Assembly: GCF_900109605.1 (NCBI RefSeq)
Contig: NZ_FOAM01000011.1
Coordinates: forward strand, 124,001 to 188,000
DNA: 64,000 bases
DNA from: Xaviernesmea oryzae
Lineage (GTDB): Bacteria > Pseudomonadota > Alphaproteobacteria > Rhizobiales > Rhizobiaceae
Reading direction: 5' to 3'
Shown: positions 9,434-19,041 of the stretch, in pieces
Numbering within the stretch: position 1 is the first letter of the stretch
Layout: every line of letters starts with the position of its first letter
Translations under genes and position numbers: made by a program
The notes under the pieces: generated by a model
Database searches by the model: none
Told to the model about the DNA's origin: nothing
What the model saw: only the letters and a program-made list of their open reading frames with translations

Positions 9434-10126
9434 ATGGACGCCCGTCAGATGAAGATCAAAGCGGCCGAAGCCGCTCTGGCCCATGTCGAAGATGGCATGC
9501 GCCTTGGAATCGGGACAGGCTCGACGGCTGAGGAATTCGTCCGGCTCCTGGCGGAGAAGGTCGAGGCGGGGCTATCCGTGCTCGGCGTTCCCACTTCCGA
9601 GCGGACGGCAAGGCTCTGCGTCGAACTCGGCATTCCCCTGCGCTCGCTCGATGAGCTGCCGGAACTGGACCTGACCATCGACGGGGCTGACGAGCTGGAT
9701 GCTCGCCTTCGGCTGATCAAGGGCGGCGGCGGCGCGCTTCTGCGCGAGAAGATCGTCGCCACCGCCTCCGCGCGCATGATCGTGATTGCCGACGAGAGCA
9801 AGGTCGTCGATACGCTCGGTGCCTTCAAGCTGCCGATCGAGGTCAATCTCTTTGGGCTCACGGCAACGCGGATCGCCATCGAGAAGGCCGCCGCGCGCTG
9901 CGGTCTTTCAGGGGAGATCGCCTTGCGGTCCACCGGCGACGGTGCCTATACCACCGATGGCGGACATCTCATTCTCGACGCATCTTTTGGCCGTATTCCT
10001 GATGCAGAGGCGCTATCCGACGCGCTGTATCGCATTCCGGGCGTGGTCGAGCACGGGCTTTTCATCGGTATCGCTTCGCTGGCCGTCATTGCGGGTCCGG
10101 ACGGGGCGCGGGTGATGACGCCTTAG
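9434..10126 (+). CDS. rpiA: Ribose-5-phosphate isomerase A
   Basis: Interconverts ribose-5-phosphate and ribulose-5-phosphate in the non-oxidative pentose phosphate pathway. 230 residues, the family's usual size. Visible motifs are [11 protein letters not shown] near the N-terminus (phosphate binding), the [11 protein letters not shown] active-site segment, [14 protein letters not shown], and the C-terminal [10 protein letters not shown]. The start at 9434 has an AGGGAG site at good spacing. The gene is followed by the DUF2059 protein and gor, a conserved order in rhizobia. Confidence 0.97.
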   Translation: MDARQMKIKAAEAALAHVEDGMRLGIGTGSTAEEFVRLLAEKVEAGLSVLGVPTSERTARLCVELGIPLRSLDELPELDLTIDGADELDARLRLIKGGGGALLREKIVATASARMIVIADESKVVDTLGAFKLPIEVNLFGLTATRIAIEKAAARCGLSGEIALRSTGDGAYTTDGGHLILDASFGRIPDAEALSDALYRIPGVVEHGLFIGIASLAVIAGPDGARVMTP

Positions 10127-10286
10127 CGGGCGCGGTTCCGGCATAGCGTGTCTGACGGCCCGCGTTTCGACGCCAAGGCCGCGTGACGCTGGGCCGAGGA
10201 TCCGGTCGAGAACCACATCTATCAAGACAGGAGCGGCCAGGGCGCATGATGAACCGGCCACTCGTCAACAGACAGGAGTTCCATTC

Positions 10287-10811
10287 ATGATTTCCTTCGC
10301 ACGCCACGGCCGCGTTCTGGCTGCCGCGCTCGTTCTGACCACCGCGCTCAGCGCCGGCGCCCGTGCCCAGGACGTGACGGATGAGCAGCTGAAGGCTGCC
10401 CGCGCCGCGATCGCAGCCATCGGCGCGACCAATAATTTTGACAATATCCTGCCCAATCTCGCCGAACGGCTGAAGACCAGCCTGATCCAGTCCTCGCCGA
10501 ACTACGAATCGCTGATCAACAAGACCGTCGATGAGAAGGCGATCGCGCTGGCTGCCCGCCGCGCCGATCTTGAGCGCGAAGCCGCGACCATCTATGCCAA
10601 GACCTTCAGCGTCGACGAGCTGAACGCCATTGCCACCTTCTACAATTCCGCTGCCGGCAAGAAGCTGTTGAACGACGGCCCGATCGCCACCCGCGAAATG
10701 CTGAAGGCTGCCGACATCTGGGCTGCCGGCGTCTCGCGCGACCTGCAGACAGAGACGAGCAAGGCGCTGGACAAGACGCTGACGCCGCCGGCTGCCGCCG
10801 CCAAGCCCTGA
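10287..10811 (+). CDS. DUF2059 exported protein
   Basis: 174 residues with a signal peptide (MISFARHGRVLAAALVLTTA, cleavage near ARA|QD) and an all-helical DUF2059 domain. Diagnostic features are the repeated LAARRADLEREAA segment and the FSVDELNAIATFYNSAAGKK motif. It is periplasmic with unknown function. It sits between rpiA and gor, as in many rhizobial genomes. A good terminator follows, so it probably ends the rpiA transcript. Confidence 0.88.
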   Translation: MISFARHGRVLAAALVLTTALSAGARAQDVTDEQLKAARAAIAAIGATNNFDNILPNLAERLKTSLIQSSPNYESLINKTVDEKAIALAARRADLEREAATIYAKTFSVDELNAIATFYNSAAGKKLLNDGPIATREMLKAADIWAAGVSRDLQTETSKALDKTLTPPAAAAKP

Positions 10812-10845
10812 TCGCCTGACTGGCCTTACGGCACCGAATTTCTAC

Positions 10846-10884
10846 AAAGCCCGGCCTCTTTGGAGGATGCCGGGCTTTTCTTTT
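10846..10884 (+). terminator. Intrinsic terminator after DUF2059 gene
   Basis: A 10-bp stem (10846–10855 with 10869–10878) is followed by a T-rich tract (TTCTTTT). It separates the rpiA–DUF2059 transcript from gor. Confidence 0.85.
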
Positions 10885-11058
10885 GGCGCCAAGGCAACCA
10901 CATCTTCTTCCTGACGCTGGCCGGACGAGATGAAATTTGTCGGGCAGTCCGCCGAATCGATTTCGGGCGCACGTGACTTCGTCTAAGACCGTCCCAGTGC
11001 TGCAGGCCGGCTTCTTGCCGGCTGTCCCTATTCTTTAGACCCCATCCGGGAGCTTTCC

Positions 11059-12447
11059 ATGCCATCCTACGACTATGATCTCTTCGTCATCGGCGGCGGT
11101 TCCGGCGGCGTGCGCAGCGCGCGGCTCGCCGCATCGCTTGGCAAGAAGGTGGCCATCGCGGAAGAGTTCCGCTTCGGCGGCACCTGTGTGATCCGCGGCT
11201 GCGTGCCGAAGAAGCTCTATGTCTACGCCTCGCAATTCTCCAAGGACTTCGAGGACGCGGCGGGCTTTGGCTGGAGCGTCGGGGAGATCGGCTTTGACTG
11301 GACCAAGCTCGTGGCGGCCAAGGAGGCCGAAATCACCCGGCTGGAGGGGCTCTACCAGAAGGGGCTGACCAATGCCGGTGCCGAGCTGATCGCCAGCCGC
11401 GCCGAACTCGTCGGCCCCAACACGATCAAGCTGCTCTCCGATGGCCGCACGGTGACGGCCGAGCGCATCGTCATTGCCGTCGGCGGCCATCCGACCCCGC
11501 ATGGCGATTTGCCCGGCCATGAGCTCTGCATCACCTCCAACGAGGTGTTCGACCTGCCGGCTCTGCCGAAATCGGTGCTGATCGAGGGCGGTGGCTATAT
11601 TGCGGTGGAGTTCGCCAATATTCTCCAGGGGCTCGGCGTGGCGGTTACGCTGATCTATCGTGGACGCGAGATCCTGTCGCGCTTCGACCAGGACATGCGT
11701 CAGGGCCTGCATCGGGAGATGGAAGCCAAGGGCATCCGCATCCTCTGCGGCGACGTGATCACGGCCGTAGCACGCGGCGCGGGCGACCTTTTGAAGGTCG
11801 AGACGCGCAACAACGGCACGCTGCAGGTGGAGCAGGTGTTGGAAGCGATTGGCCGCGTGCCCAACACAAAGGGGCTTGGTCTGGAGGCCGCCGGTGTGAA
11901 GGTGGACGAGAAAGGCGCCATCATCGTCGATGCCTTCTCGCGCACCAGCGCGCCGGGTGTCTACGCGTTGGGCGACGTTACCAACCGCGTGCAGCTGACG
12001 CCGGTCGCGATCCACGAGGCCATGTGCTTCATCGAGACCGAGTACAAGAACAACCCGACCTCGCCCGATCATGACCTGATCGCCACCGCCGTCTTCTCCC
12101 AGCCGGAGATCGGCACCGTGGGCCTGACGGAAGAGGAGGCCGGCCAGTGCTTCGAGGATGTGGAGGTCTATCGCGCCGAATTCCGGCCGATGCGGGCAAC
12201 ATTGTCGGGTCGCACCGAGAAGATGATCATGAAGCTCTTGGTCAACGCCGCCGACAACAAGGTGGTGGGCGCCCATGTGCTCGGCCATGCGGCCGGCGAG
12301 ATGGCCCAGCTCCTCGGCATCTCGCTGAAAGCCGGTGTCACCAAGGCCGATTTCGACCGCACCATGGCCGTGCATCCAACGGCGGCGGAAGAGCTGGTGA
12401 CCATGTATAGCCCGAGCTACCGGCTGAAGAACGGCGCGCGGGTATAG
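11059..12447 (+). CDS. gor: Glutathione-disulfide reductase
   Basis: NADPH-dependent flavoenzyme that regenerates reduced glutathione in the cytoplasm. 462 residues. The FAD-binding GGGSGGVRSARLAA motif is at the N-terminus. The redox-active disulfide is Cys43/Cys48 in GGTCVIRGCVPKK. The NADPH-binding Rossmann segment has GGGYIAVEFA, and the C-terminal dimer-interface His439/Glu444 pair is in HPTAAEE. The start has GGGAG just upstream. Placement after rpiA and the DUF2059 gene matches other rhizobia. Confidence 0.96.
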   Translation: MPSYDYDLFVIGGGSGGVRSARLAASLGKKVAIAEEFRFGGTCVIRGCVPKKLYVYASQFSKDFEDAAGFGWSVGEIGFDWTKLVAAKEAEITRLEGLYQKGLTNAGAELIASRAELVGPNTIKLLSDGRTVTAERIVIAVGGHPTPHGDLPGHELCITSNEVFDLPALPKSVLIEGGGYIAVEFANILQGLGVAVTLIYRGREILSRFDQDMRQGLHREMEAKGIRILCGDVITAVARGAGDLLKVETRNNGTLQVEQVLEAIGRVPNTKGLGLEAAGVKVDEKGAIIVDAFSRTSAPGVYALGDVTNRVQLTPVAIHEAMCFIETEYKNNPTSPDHDLIATAVFSQPEIGTVGLTEEEAGQCFEDVEVYRAEFRPMRATLSGRTEKMIMKLLVNAADNKVVGAHVLGHAAGEMAQLLGISLKAGVTKADFDRTMAVHPTAAEELVTMYSPSYRLKNGARV

Positions 12448-12641
12448 GACGCTCGGCTCCCGCGCCCGTCGGGCGTTTCGCCCCGGCGCGCGCGGGCTGA
12501 CTGCCAGGCCTTCAGCCGCAACGGCAGCTCGATCAGCCAAAGCAGGCCTTGCCACGCCTCGCGATCGAGCGGGTCGCGCAGGTCAGGACGTGTCAGGGTG
12601 TGGCCGGGCAGGGGAAGACTAAGGGGAATCTGGTCACGCAT
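12417..12641 (-). CDS. Small hypothetical protein divergent from LysR
   Basis: 74 residues from the ATG at 12641, with GAGG 8 nt upstream. The central segment (DREAWQGLLWLIELPLRLKAW) is amphipathic and protein-like, while the last ~20 residues are antisense to the end of gor. It is divergent from the LysR regulator, so it could be its target. No family recognised. The overlap with gor argues for caution, and it may be an artefact. Confidence 0.4.
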   Translation of the reverse strand: MRDQIPLSLPLPGHTLTRPDLRDPLDREAWQGLLWLIELPLRLKAWQSARARRGETPDGRGSRASYTRAPFFSR

Positions 12642-12844
12642 GGCGGTGTCCTCGTTCAATGCCTGATCTCCTAGCTAAGCCCTTGGCGCGCTCAGGCGTA
12701 GACCAGCCGATGAAAGCCCCCTTTCATCCGTGAAGCACTGCCAAGCTCTCGAAACCGGTTATAATGCTCGTGAGGTTCGGCGGCTTTGCCACCGCTGTTT
12801 GGGGTCGGATGACGGGCGCGATGAGCGACAAGAGGGGCATGCAG

Positions 12845-13852
12845 ATGGGAGGGCCGGGGGAGACCCCAACAGGCGACCCTGCCTTCGGGCATCGCGGTGA
12901 GCGCGAGCCGGCCGGCTGGGACGATTTCCGCCTGTTTCTGGCGGTGGCCCGCGAGGGCGCCCTGTCGCTTGCCGCGCAGCGCACGGGACTGAGCGCGCCC
13001 ACGATCGGCCGGCGAATGCTGGCTCTGGAGCGGGCTCTGGGCCGGACGCTCTTTCAGCGCAGCCAGCAGGGATATCGGCTGGCGCCGGATGGCGAGGCGC
13101 TTCTCTCCCACGTTGCCGCCATGCAGGCGGCGGCCGAGCGCATTGAGAGCTGGCGGCAGGAGGCGTTTTCCACGCCGATCGTGACGCTTGCCGCCGATGG
13201 CTGGCTGGCGCGCTTCATGGCTGACCATGTCGAGACCTTGCGTGGTGCGACTGAAGAATTTCGCCTGTGCTGTCGCTCCGCCCATGAGGGCATCGATCTC
13301 GCCTATCGCGCCATCGACATCACGCTTCTGCCTGCGCCACCCGTTGCGGGCAATGTGGCGGTGCGCCGGCTGGGGCTGATGCGTTATGCGCTCTATGGTC
13401 GCCATGACCGGGATCGTAATGGGCCTTCACGCTTCGTCTCGATCGGCACGGAAGCGGCGCGCACGCCCGCTGACAGCTGGGTCTTTCGCCACCATGAAGG
13501 CCAGATCTTCACCTGGACGACGACGCCCGACATGCTCTGCCGGCTGATCCGCGCGGGCGCCGGAATCGGTGTTCTACCGGTCTTCCTGGGCGATGGCCTG
13601 CCGGATTTGGAGCGGATCGGCGAGCCGATCCACGATCTGGATCACGCCGTTCATCTCGTCGCCCATGATGACGAACGCCGCCGGCCGGAGGTGCGCCTGG
13701 TTCTGGAGCGGCTGGCAGGTCTCTTCCGAGCGCAGGCGCATCGTTTCGAGGGTTTGCGAGTCGAAGGCCTTGGCGAAGAGGCCGGTGCCAATGCGGCCGG
13801 CGCGCAAAGCCAGCGTCACGAGAATGCAGGCAGGGATGCCAGGTTCGTCTGA
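12845..13852 (+). CDS. LysR family transcriptional regulator
   Basis: About 335 residues. The winged HTH (DDFRLFLAVAREGALSLAAQ, then GLSAPTIGRRMLALERALG) is followed by a diverged substrate-binding domain. The start is uncertain: 12845 has AGAGGGG at proper spacing, but 12821 and 12839 are also in frame. The effector domain is short and the sequence ends in a Glu/Ala-rich tail. This resembles the LysR subgroup that regulates small neighbouring operons. The target is unknown; the small divergent ORF is the nearest candidate. Confidence 0.85.
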   Translation: MGGPGETPTGDPAFGHRGEREPAGWDDFRLFLAVAREGALSLAAQRTGLSAPTIGRRMLALERALGRTLFQRSQQGYRLAPDGEALLSHVAAMQAAAERIESWRQEAFSTPIVTLAADGWLARFMADHVETLRGATEEFRLCCRSAHEGIDLAYRAIDITLLPAPPVAGNVAVRRLGLMRYALYGRHDRDRNGPSRFVSIGTEAARTPADSWVFRHHEGQIFTWTTTPDMLCRLIRAGAGIGVLPVFLGDGLPDLERIGEPIHDLDHAVHLVAHDDERRRPEVRLVLERLAGLFRAQAHRFEGLRVEGLGEEAGANAAGAQSQRHENAGRDARFV

Positions 13853-14084
13853 TCGAAATTCGACATATTCGATCTGCGCTCCGGACGGATGATCTCGATT
13901 CCACAGGCTTCGCTTCAACGGGCTTTTCCCGGCCTCCTCTCTGCGATCCTCGGCTGCGACGCCGATCAGCCGACGCCCACTTCACAGGAGAGATCGGCCC
14001 CTGAGCTTGGGGGTTGATCAGGCGCCTGTGCGCTCTAGGCAAAAGCGCCGTTAAGGTTTATAAGCCGCCCACTTGAAAACGACC

Positions 14085-14103
14085 GGGATCGCCGCACGAT
14101 CCC
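14085..14103. promoter_or_regulatory. Hairpin close to the aroF ribosome site
   Basis: Perfect inverted repeat GGGATCG–CCGCA–CGATCCC, ending 19 nt before the aroF start codon. It could affect translation initiation or be an operator. No function is established. Confidence 0.3.
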
Positions 14104-14122
14104 CGAACGAATGGTTAGAGCA

Positions 14123-15496
14123 ATGGCACAGACCTGGACCCCGACAAGCTGGCGTAACAAGCCGATCCAGCAGGTTCCGGACTTTCCGGACGCTGCCGCT
14201 TTGGAGGCGACTGAGGCTCAGCTGGCAAGCTTCCCGCCGCTCGTCTTTGCCGGCGAGGCACGCCGCCTGAAAAAGGCGCTGGCCCAGGTGTCCGAGGGCC
14301 ATGGTTTCCTGCTGCAGGGCGGCGATTGCGCCGAAAGCTTCGCCGAACATGGCGCCGATACGATCCGCGATTTCTTCCGCGCCTTCCTGCAAATGGCCGT
14401 GGTGCTGACCTTCGGCGCCCAGCAGCCTGTGGTTAAGGTCGGCCGCATTGCCGGCCAGTTCGCCAAGCCGCGCTCGTCCAATATCGAGCGGCAGGGCGAT
14501 ATCGAGCTTCCCAGCTATCGCGGCGACATCATCAATGGCATCGAGTTCACGCCTGAGGCCCGGATTGCCAATCCGGAGCGCCAGCTGATGGCCTATCGCC
14601 AGTCGGCTGCAACGCTGAACCTGTTGCGCGCTTTCGCCATGGGCGGCTATGCCAATCTGGAGAACGTGCATCAGTGGATGCTCGGCTTCGTCAAGGATAG
14701 CCCGCAGGCCGAGCGCTACCGCAAGCTGGCCGACCGGATTTCCGAAACCATGGACTTCATGAAGGCCATCGGCATCACCTCGGACAACAATTCGAGCCTA
14801 CGCGAAACCGATTTCTTCACCAGCCATGAGGCGCTGCTGCTCGGCTATGAGCAGGCGCTGACGCGTGTGGATTCGACCTCGGGCGACTGGTACGCCACCT
14901 CGGGCCACATGATCTGGATCGGCGACCGCACCCGCCAGGCCGATCACGCCCACGTGGAATATTGCCGCGGGATCAAGAACCCGATCGGCCTGAAATGCGG
15001 CCCTTCGCTGACCGCCGACGGCCTGCTGGAGCTGATCGACCTTCTGAACCCGACCAACGAGGCTGGTCGGCTTACGCTGATCTGCCGCTTCGGCCATGAC
15101 AAGGTGGCCGACCATCTGCCGCGCCTGATCCGCGCGGTCGAGCGGGAAGGCAAGAAGGTCGTCTGGTCCTGCGATCCGATGCACGGCAACACGATCACGC
15201 TGAACAGCTACAAGACGCGCCCCTTCGAGCGGATCCTGAACGAAGTCGAAAGCTTCTTCCAGATCCATCGCTCGGAAGGCACGCATCCCGGCGGCATTCA
15301 TATCGAGATGACCGGCAAGGACGTGACCGAATGCACCGGCGGCGCCCGCGCGCTCTCCGGAGCCGATCTCGCCGACCGCTACCACACCCATTGCGACCCG
15401 CGTCTGAACGCTGACCAGGCGCTCGAACTGGCCTTCCTGCTCGCCGAGCGGATGAAGGGCGGCCGCGATGAAAAGCGACTTGTCGTCAACGGCTGA
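14123..15496 (+). CDS. aroF: Class II 3-deoxy-7-phosphoheptulonate synthase
   Basis: First enzyme of the shikimate pathway: condenses phosphoenolpyruvate and erythrose-4-phosphate to DAHP. 457 residues of the plant-type (class II) family. Conserved blocks visible are [42 protein letters not shown], the KCGP segment, [23 protein letters not shown] and ECTGGA. The start at 14123 ([11 protein letters not shown]) matches the usual rhizobial N-terminus; the frame's earlier start at 14111 has no support. The gene appears monocistronic. Confidence 0.96.
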   Translation: MAQTWTPTSWRNKPIQQVPDFPDAAALEATEAQLASFPPLVFAGEARRLKKALAQVSEGHGFLLQGGDCAESFAEHGADTIRDFFRAFLQMAVVLTFGAQQPVVKVGRIAGQFAKPRSSNIERQGDIELPSYRGDIINGIEFTPEARIANPERQLMAYRQSAATLNLLRAFAMGGYANLENVHQWMLGFVKDSPQAERYRKLADRISETMDFMKAIGITSDNNSSLRETDFFTSHEALLLGYEQALTRVDSTSGDWYATSGHMIWIGDRTRQADHAHVEYCRGIKNPIGLKCGPSLTADGLLELIDLLNPTNEAGRLTLICRFGHDKVADHLPRLIRAVEREGKKVVWSCDPMHGNTITLNSYKTRPFERILNEVESFFQIHRSEGTHPGGIHIEMTGKDVTECTGGARALSGADLADRYHTHCDPRLNADQALELAFLLAERMKGGRDEKRLVVNG

Positions 15497-15808
15497 GTGA
15501 CCTTCGGGCCGATATACGTGTCGGCCCGCAGGATGTCTGGGTAAGGCCGTGTTTGGCCAGTTTGGAAAGGGGCGGCCGCCTCAAGTAAAGCCGCCTCCCG
15601 TTGCCGCGGCATCTGGTGTGCCGAGACCAGTATGGCTACAAATGCGCTCAACGTATCGATGAGGCACGGATGAGCGGCGGCGTCGGCTCGCCGGTGGTGA
15701 TGTACGTGGATCCACTTGCTTTTGCGTAGCGCGGCGATCTGATCGTCTGCTGATGCTTTCCATCAGTCGTCTGCCCGAACACATTGACAGAAGCTGCCTT
15801 TCCCATTC
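15497..15808. other. Intergenic region aroF–trmL
   Basis: 312 bases without a convincing gene. An 8-bp hairpin (15505–15512 with 15521–15528) follows aroF by a few bases but lacks a T tract, so it is at best a weak terminator. Confidence 0.5.
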
Positions 15809-16273
15809 ATGACCCGTCTGCGCATCGCCCTCTACCAGCCCGACATCGCCGGCAATACCGGCACGATTCTGCGGCTGGCAGCCTGTCTCGGCCTGTCCGT
15901 CGATATCATCGAGCCAGCCGGTTTCGATACCTCCGATCGCAACCTCAAGCGTGCGGGCCTTGACTATATTGCCGCCGCGACGCTGACGCGCCATGTCACC
16001 TTTGCGCATTTCGAGGATTGGCGGCGCTCCGAAGGCCGGCGGCTGGTGCTGGCGTCCACCAAGGCGGCCGTGCCCTATACGCGCTTTGCCTTTCGCGATG
16101 GCGACATCCTGCTCTTCGGCCGGGAAAGCGCCGGCGTGCCTGAGGCCGTGCATGAGGGTGCCGATGCACGCATTCTCATTCCCATGCAGCCGGGCCAGCG
16201 CTCGCTCAATGTTGCGGTTTCCGCCGCCATGATCGCCGGCGAAGCAATGCGGCAGGTCGTCTGGCGCGATTGA
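15809..16273 (+). CDS. trmL: tRNA (cytidine(34)-2'-O)-methyltransferase TrmL
   Basis: SPOUT-fold methyltransferase that 2'-O-methylates the wobble base of tRNA-Leu isoacceptors. 154 residues, normal for TrmL/YibK. Visible motifs are LYQPDIAGNTGTILRLAACLG at the N-terminus, the cofactor-knot segments LLFGRESAGVP and IPMQPGQRSLNVAVSAAM. It is single-domain and cytoplasmic. It converges on the DUF930 gene. Confidence 0.95.
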   Translation: MTRLRIALYQPDIAGNTGTILRLAACLGLSVDIIEPAGFDTSDRNLKRAGLDYIAAATLTRHVTFAHFEDWRRSEGRRLVLASTKAAVPYTRFAFRDGDILLFGRESAGVPEAVHEGADARILIPMQPGQRSLNVAVSAAMIAGEAMRQVVWRD

Positions 16274-16330
16274 TGCCTTGCCCGGCAGGAGTGTTCGAAC
16301 AAGACGTGCGGTGGCCCGGCTGTCATGCCG

Positions 16331-17197
16331 TCAATCCGAGGCGCCGTCCTCCGTCGGCAGGGAATAGCTGCTCCACTGATCGGCAGCGATATCCTCGCCG
16401 ATGGCGAAGGCGAACTGGGTGACCTTGGCATGGTCCGGCGAGACGCCGCAGCGATAGCGCATGCGGACCCAGTGCTTGCGATCATGAAAGGCCGCGCCAT
16501 CGGCGGTGAAAACCGCGCCCGACAGCGCCGGCGGCTTGATTGCATAGGCGATGATGAAGTCGGGCCGCCGACTTGGCCGGAGCCGATGGATCTGCTCCAT
16601 GGCCTCGATGTTGCAGAGCTGTTCGATCCGGTCGTCCGGTGCCAGGGCGCGCAGGGCTTTCACCGCACCATGGCTGCGCGGATCCTTGAGGATCGTTTCG
16701 GAAAACAGCCGCTTTGCCGGCGGGAGATCAGGCAGCTTGCTGCCGGCTTGATCCTCGCCAGCCGGCACAGGCGGCGGGCTGGCGGATGTTGGAGCGGGTG
16801 CTTGAGGAGAAGGCGGCGGTGGGGCTGCGTCTGGCACTTCCCCGTTTTTCGACGTCGCGTCTTGTGCTTCGCGCACGCGCATCTCGATCCCGGCGCTCTC
16901 AGTCCCGCTCACGGTTGTCTGTGTGTCGGAAGGCGGCATGGAGCTTGGTTGCGGCGGGCGCTCGGGCAGCGTCACCACGTCGACAGAGAGGCCTTCATCG
17001 GCTGGGGCTGGCGGCTTCGGCAAAGGCCGGAGCAGGATTGGCAGAAAAAGCAGATGGAGCGCGAGCGAAACCAGGACAAACGCAGTGAGCCATGCGTTTC
17101 CATTCCGGCTCGGCAGGGGGCGACGGGGACGCTGTGGCTGCAGGGATCCTAAAGGCCCCAGCGACCATGGCCCGGCTGTCGACACGTCTTTCGACAT
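16331..17197 (-). CDS. DUF930 inner-membrane-anchored protein
   Basis: 288 residues. A short cytoplasmic N-terminus is followed by one transmembrane helix (about residues 34–56), a long Pro/Ala/Ser-rich periplasmic linker (about 60–165), and a C-terminal DUF930 domain with two conserved cysteines (IEQLCNIEAMEQ and MRYRCGVSPDH). The layout is TonB-like, but the C-terminal domain is not TonB. Known mainly in Rhizobiales, function unknown. Confidence 0.85.
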   Translation of the reverse strand: MSKDVSTAGPWSLGPLGSLQPQRPRRPLPSRNGNAWLTAFVLVSLALHLLFLPILLRPLPKPPAPADEGLSVDVVTLPERPPQPSSMPPSDTQTTVSGTESAGIEMRVREAQDATSKNGEVPDAAPPPPSPQAPAPTSASPPPVPAGEDQAGSKLPDLPPAKRLFSETILKDPRSHGAVKALRALAPDDRIEQLCNIEAMEQIHRLRPSRRPDFIIAYAIKPPALSGAVFTADGAAFHDRKHWVRMRYRCGVSPDHAKVTQFAFAIGEDIAADQWSSYSLPTEDGASD

Positions 17198-17295
17198 ACC
17201 GCCTGCCTTCCGTTCGTTTCCTCACAACGGGGTCAGCTTATTTCAGCGGCTTTGAAACTGCAACGGTGCGACGATCGATCGAGCCGAGCCGACGC

Positions 17296-17649
17296 TCAAT
17301 CGGCCGTTGGCAGACGACGCATGGTGAACTCGATCTGGTCGCCATCCAGCATGCGCCAGCTTTCCACTTCGGTCCAATAGGCGGCCTTGGGCCACGTCTC
17401 GAACCACTCCCGCGCCTTTTCCCGCGCAGCCTCGCGCCGCAGCAGGAAGGTCTCGCGAATGAAGCTGTCGACCTTGCGGCGCGCCGGCGCATCACCCGTG
17501 CCTGTCTCGGCACGGCCGCGCGCGATCTGCCGCTTCAGCCCGTCCAGCGGCGGGCGGCCTGTGGACAGTCTCGCCTTGTCCTTCATCGAGAGCTCTCTCG
17601 TGCCGATCCAGCCCGTACGGGCCTTCGCTTTTGAAATGGTCGCTTTCAT
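17296..17649 (-). CDS. Small basic hypothetical protein
   Basis: Up to 117 residues; the start could equally be Met22 at 17586. Rich in Arg/Lys/Glu, no signal peptide or membrane segment. The C-terminal half ([17 protein letters not shown]) is Trp-rich and looks structured. It is divergent from hemF and lies upstream of the DUF930 gene. No named family recognised. Confidence 0.6.
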   Translation of the reverse strand: MKATISKAKARTGWIGTRELSMKDKARLSTGRPPLDGLKRQIARGRAETGTGDAPARRKVDSFIRETFLLRREAAREKAREWFETWPKAAYWTEVESWRMLDGDQIEFTMRRLPTAD

Positions 17650-17715
17650 CGACAGAAGATAGGGATTTAGATGACGTTTGGCGAGTCCAGTGCGGTGATT
17701 TCAGGAAAAAATACC

Positions 17716-17735
17716 TGTCATTACGGACTATGACA
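17716..17735. promoter_or_regulatory. Perfect inverted repeat upstream of hemF
   Basis: TGTCAT–8 bp–ATGACA, a perfect 6-bp dyad with a 20-bp span typical of a dimeric regulator site, 126 bp before the hemF start. The divergent small gene begins 67 bp to the left. The regulator is not identifiable from sequence. Confidence 0.4.
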
Positions 17736-17861
17736 CCGAAAGGCCTCTTGCAAAAGGGCTTCGCAGGCGAGGGAAGGCAGGGTAAGGACAAGGCCGAGAA
17801 CAAGCCTTCAGAAGCTGACGACCCAGTGCAGGCAATGCCGGTGGCGCATGAGGAGACGAGC

Positions 17862-18767
17862 ATGGACCGACCGAACCTGCCGCAAGGCCTGCCCGCCGAT
17901 ATCGAAGAGAAGAAGGCGGCTGCCGAAGCGTGGTTCCAGACCTTGCGCGACCGCATCTGCGCCGATTTCGAAGCCTTGGAAGAGGCGCATCACGCCGGCA
18001 CTGACGCGCCCGGCCGCTTCGTGCGGACGCCCTGGGCACGCGACGGCGGCGCGGGTGGTGGCGGCGTGATGTCGATGCTGTCAGGCCGGGTCTTCGAGAA
18101 GGTCGGCGTGCACACCTCGACCGTCCACGGCGAGTTTTCACCGGAATTTCGGGCGCAGATCCCCGGTGCCTCGGAAAATCCGGCCTTCTGGGCCTCAGGC
18201 ATCTCGCTGATTGCCCACCCCGTCAATCCTAACGTGCCCGCCGTGCACATGAACACGCGCATGGTGGTGACCACCAGCCGGTGGTTCGGCGGCGGCGCTG
18301 ATCTGACGCCCGTTCTCGATCGTCGGCGCAGACAGGACGACATCGACACGCAACGCTTTCACGCGGCGCTGAAGGCGGCCTGCGATGCCCATGCCGTGGC
18401 CGATCACATGCGCTTCAAGGAATGGTGCGACGACTATTTCTTCCTCAAGCACCGCAACGAGCCGCGCGGCACCGGCGGCATCTTCTATGACTGGCTGCAT
18501 TCGTCTGAAGAGGTTGGCGGTTGGGCGGCGGATTTCGCCTTTACCCGCGCCGTCGGCGAGAGCTTCCGCGCGATCTATTGCGATCTGGTGCGTGCCAATG
18601 TCGAGACGCCTTGGACGGATGGTGACCGCGAGGAGCAATTGATCCGCCGCGGCCGCTATGTCGAATTCAACCTGCTCTATGACCGTGGCACGATCTTCGG
18701 GCTGAAGACCGGCGGCAATGTCGACAGCATTCTGTCCTCCATGCCGCCTCTTGTGCGCTGGCCGTAA
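17862..18767 (+). CDS. hemF: Oxygen-dependent coproporphyrinogen III oxidase
   Basis: Converts coproporphyrinogen III to protoporphyrinogen IX using O2, in haem synthesis. 301 residues from the ATG at 17862, chosen for AGGAG six bases upstream; the frame is open to 17631 but that stretch is not conserved in character. Visible motifs are [16 protein letters not shown], the VHMNTRM substrate-site segment, [34 protein letters not shown] and [16 protein letters not shown]. Typical full-length HemF. Confidence 0.96.
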   Translation: MDRPNLPQGLPADIEEKKAAAEAWFQTLRDRICADFEALEEAHHAGTDAPGRFVRTPWARDGGAGGGGVMSMLSGRVFEKVGVHTSTVHGEFSPEFRAQIPGASENPAFWASGISLIAHPVNPNVPAVHMNTRMVVTTSRWFGGGADLTPVLDRRRRQDDIDTQRFHAALKAACDAHAVADHMRFKEWCDDYFFLKHRNEPRGTGGIFYDWLHSSEEVGGWAADFAFTRAVGESFRAIYCDLVRANVETPWTDGDREEQLIRRGRYVEFNLLYDRGTIFGLKTGGNVDSILSSMPPLVRWP

Positions 18768-18980
18768 ATCGCGCTTTCAGAAGGATATCGGGCAGATGCA
18801 GGAGAAGCTTAATGTCTGGAGCCTGCGCGTGCGCGCCGGCTTTTCACAGACCAAGACCGGTTTTCAGATGCGGCGGCTGGAACGGCAGGGCTGACGCAAA
18901 GGTCTGCTTTCCGCCACATTATCGTCGTCCTCGGGTGTGTCCCTAGGATCGCCTGTATTTGATTAAATCGCCCATTTGCA

Positions 18981-19001
18981 GATGCTCCGGACAAGCCCGA
19001 G
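18981..19001. repeat. REP-like palindromic element, partial
   Basis: GATGCTC-C/G-GGACAAGCC matches the unit at 51205–51221 and, inverted, the palindrome at 51151–51173. Dispersed short palindromes of this type occur in intergenic DNA of rhizobia. Confidence 0.45.
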
Positions 19002-19041
19002 CCGGACGCGCGGCAGCGACGCCACCGCGCGGCGGTTCCCG

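Noticed and set aside
11035-12555. 506-codon frame antisense to gor
   Set aside because: gor on the plus strand has all flavoenzyme motifs; the antisense product is His/Arg/Gly-rich shadow composition.
18796-18894. 32-codon ORF after hemF with an AAGGA upstream
   Set aside because: Spacing to the start is long and there is no other support.
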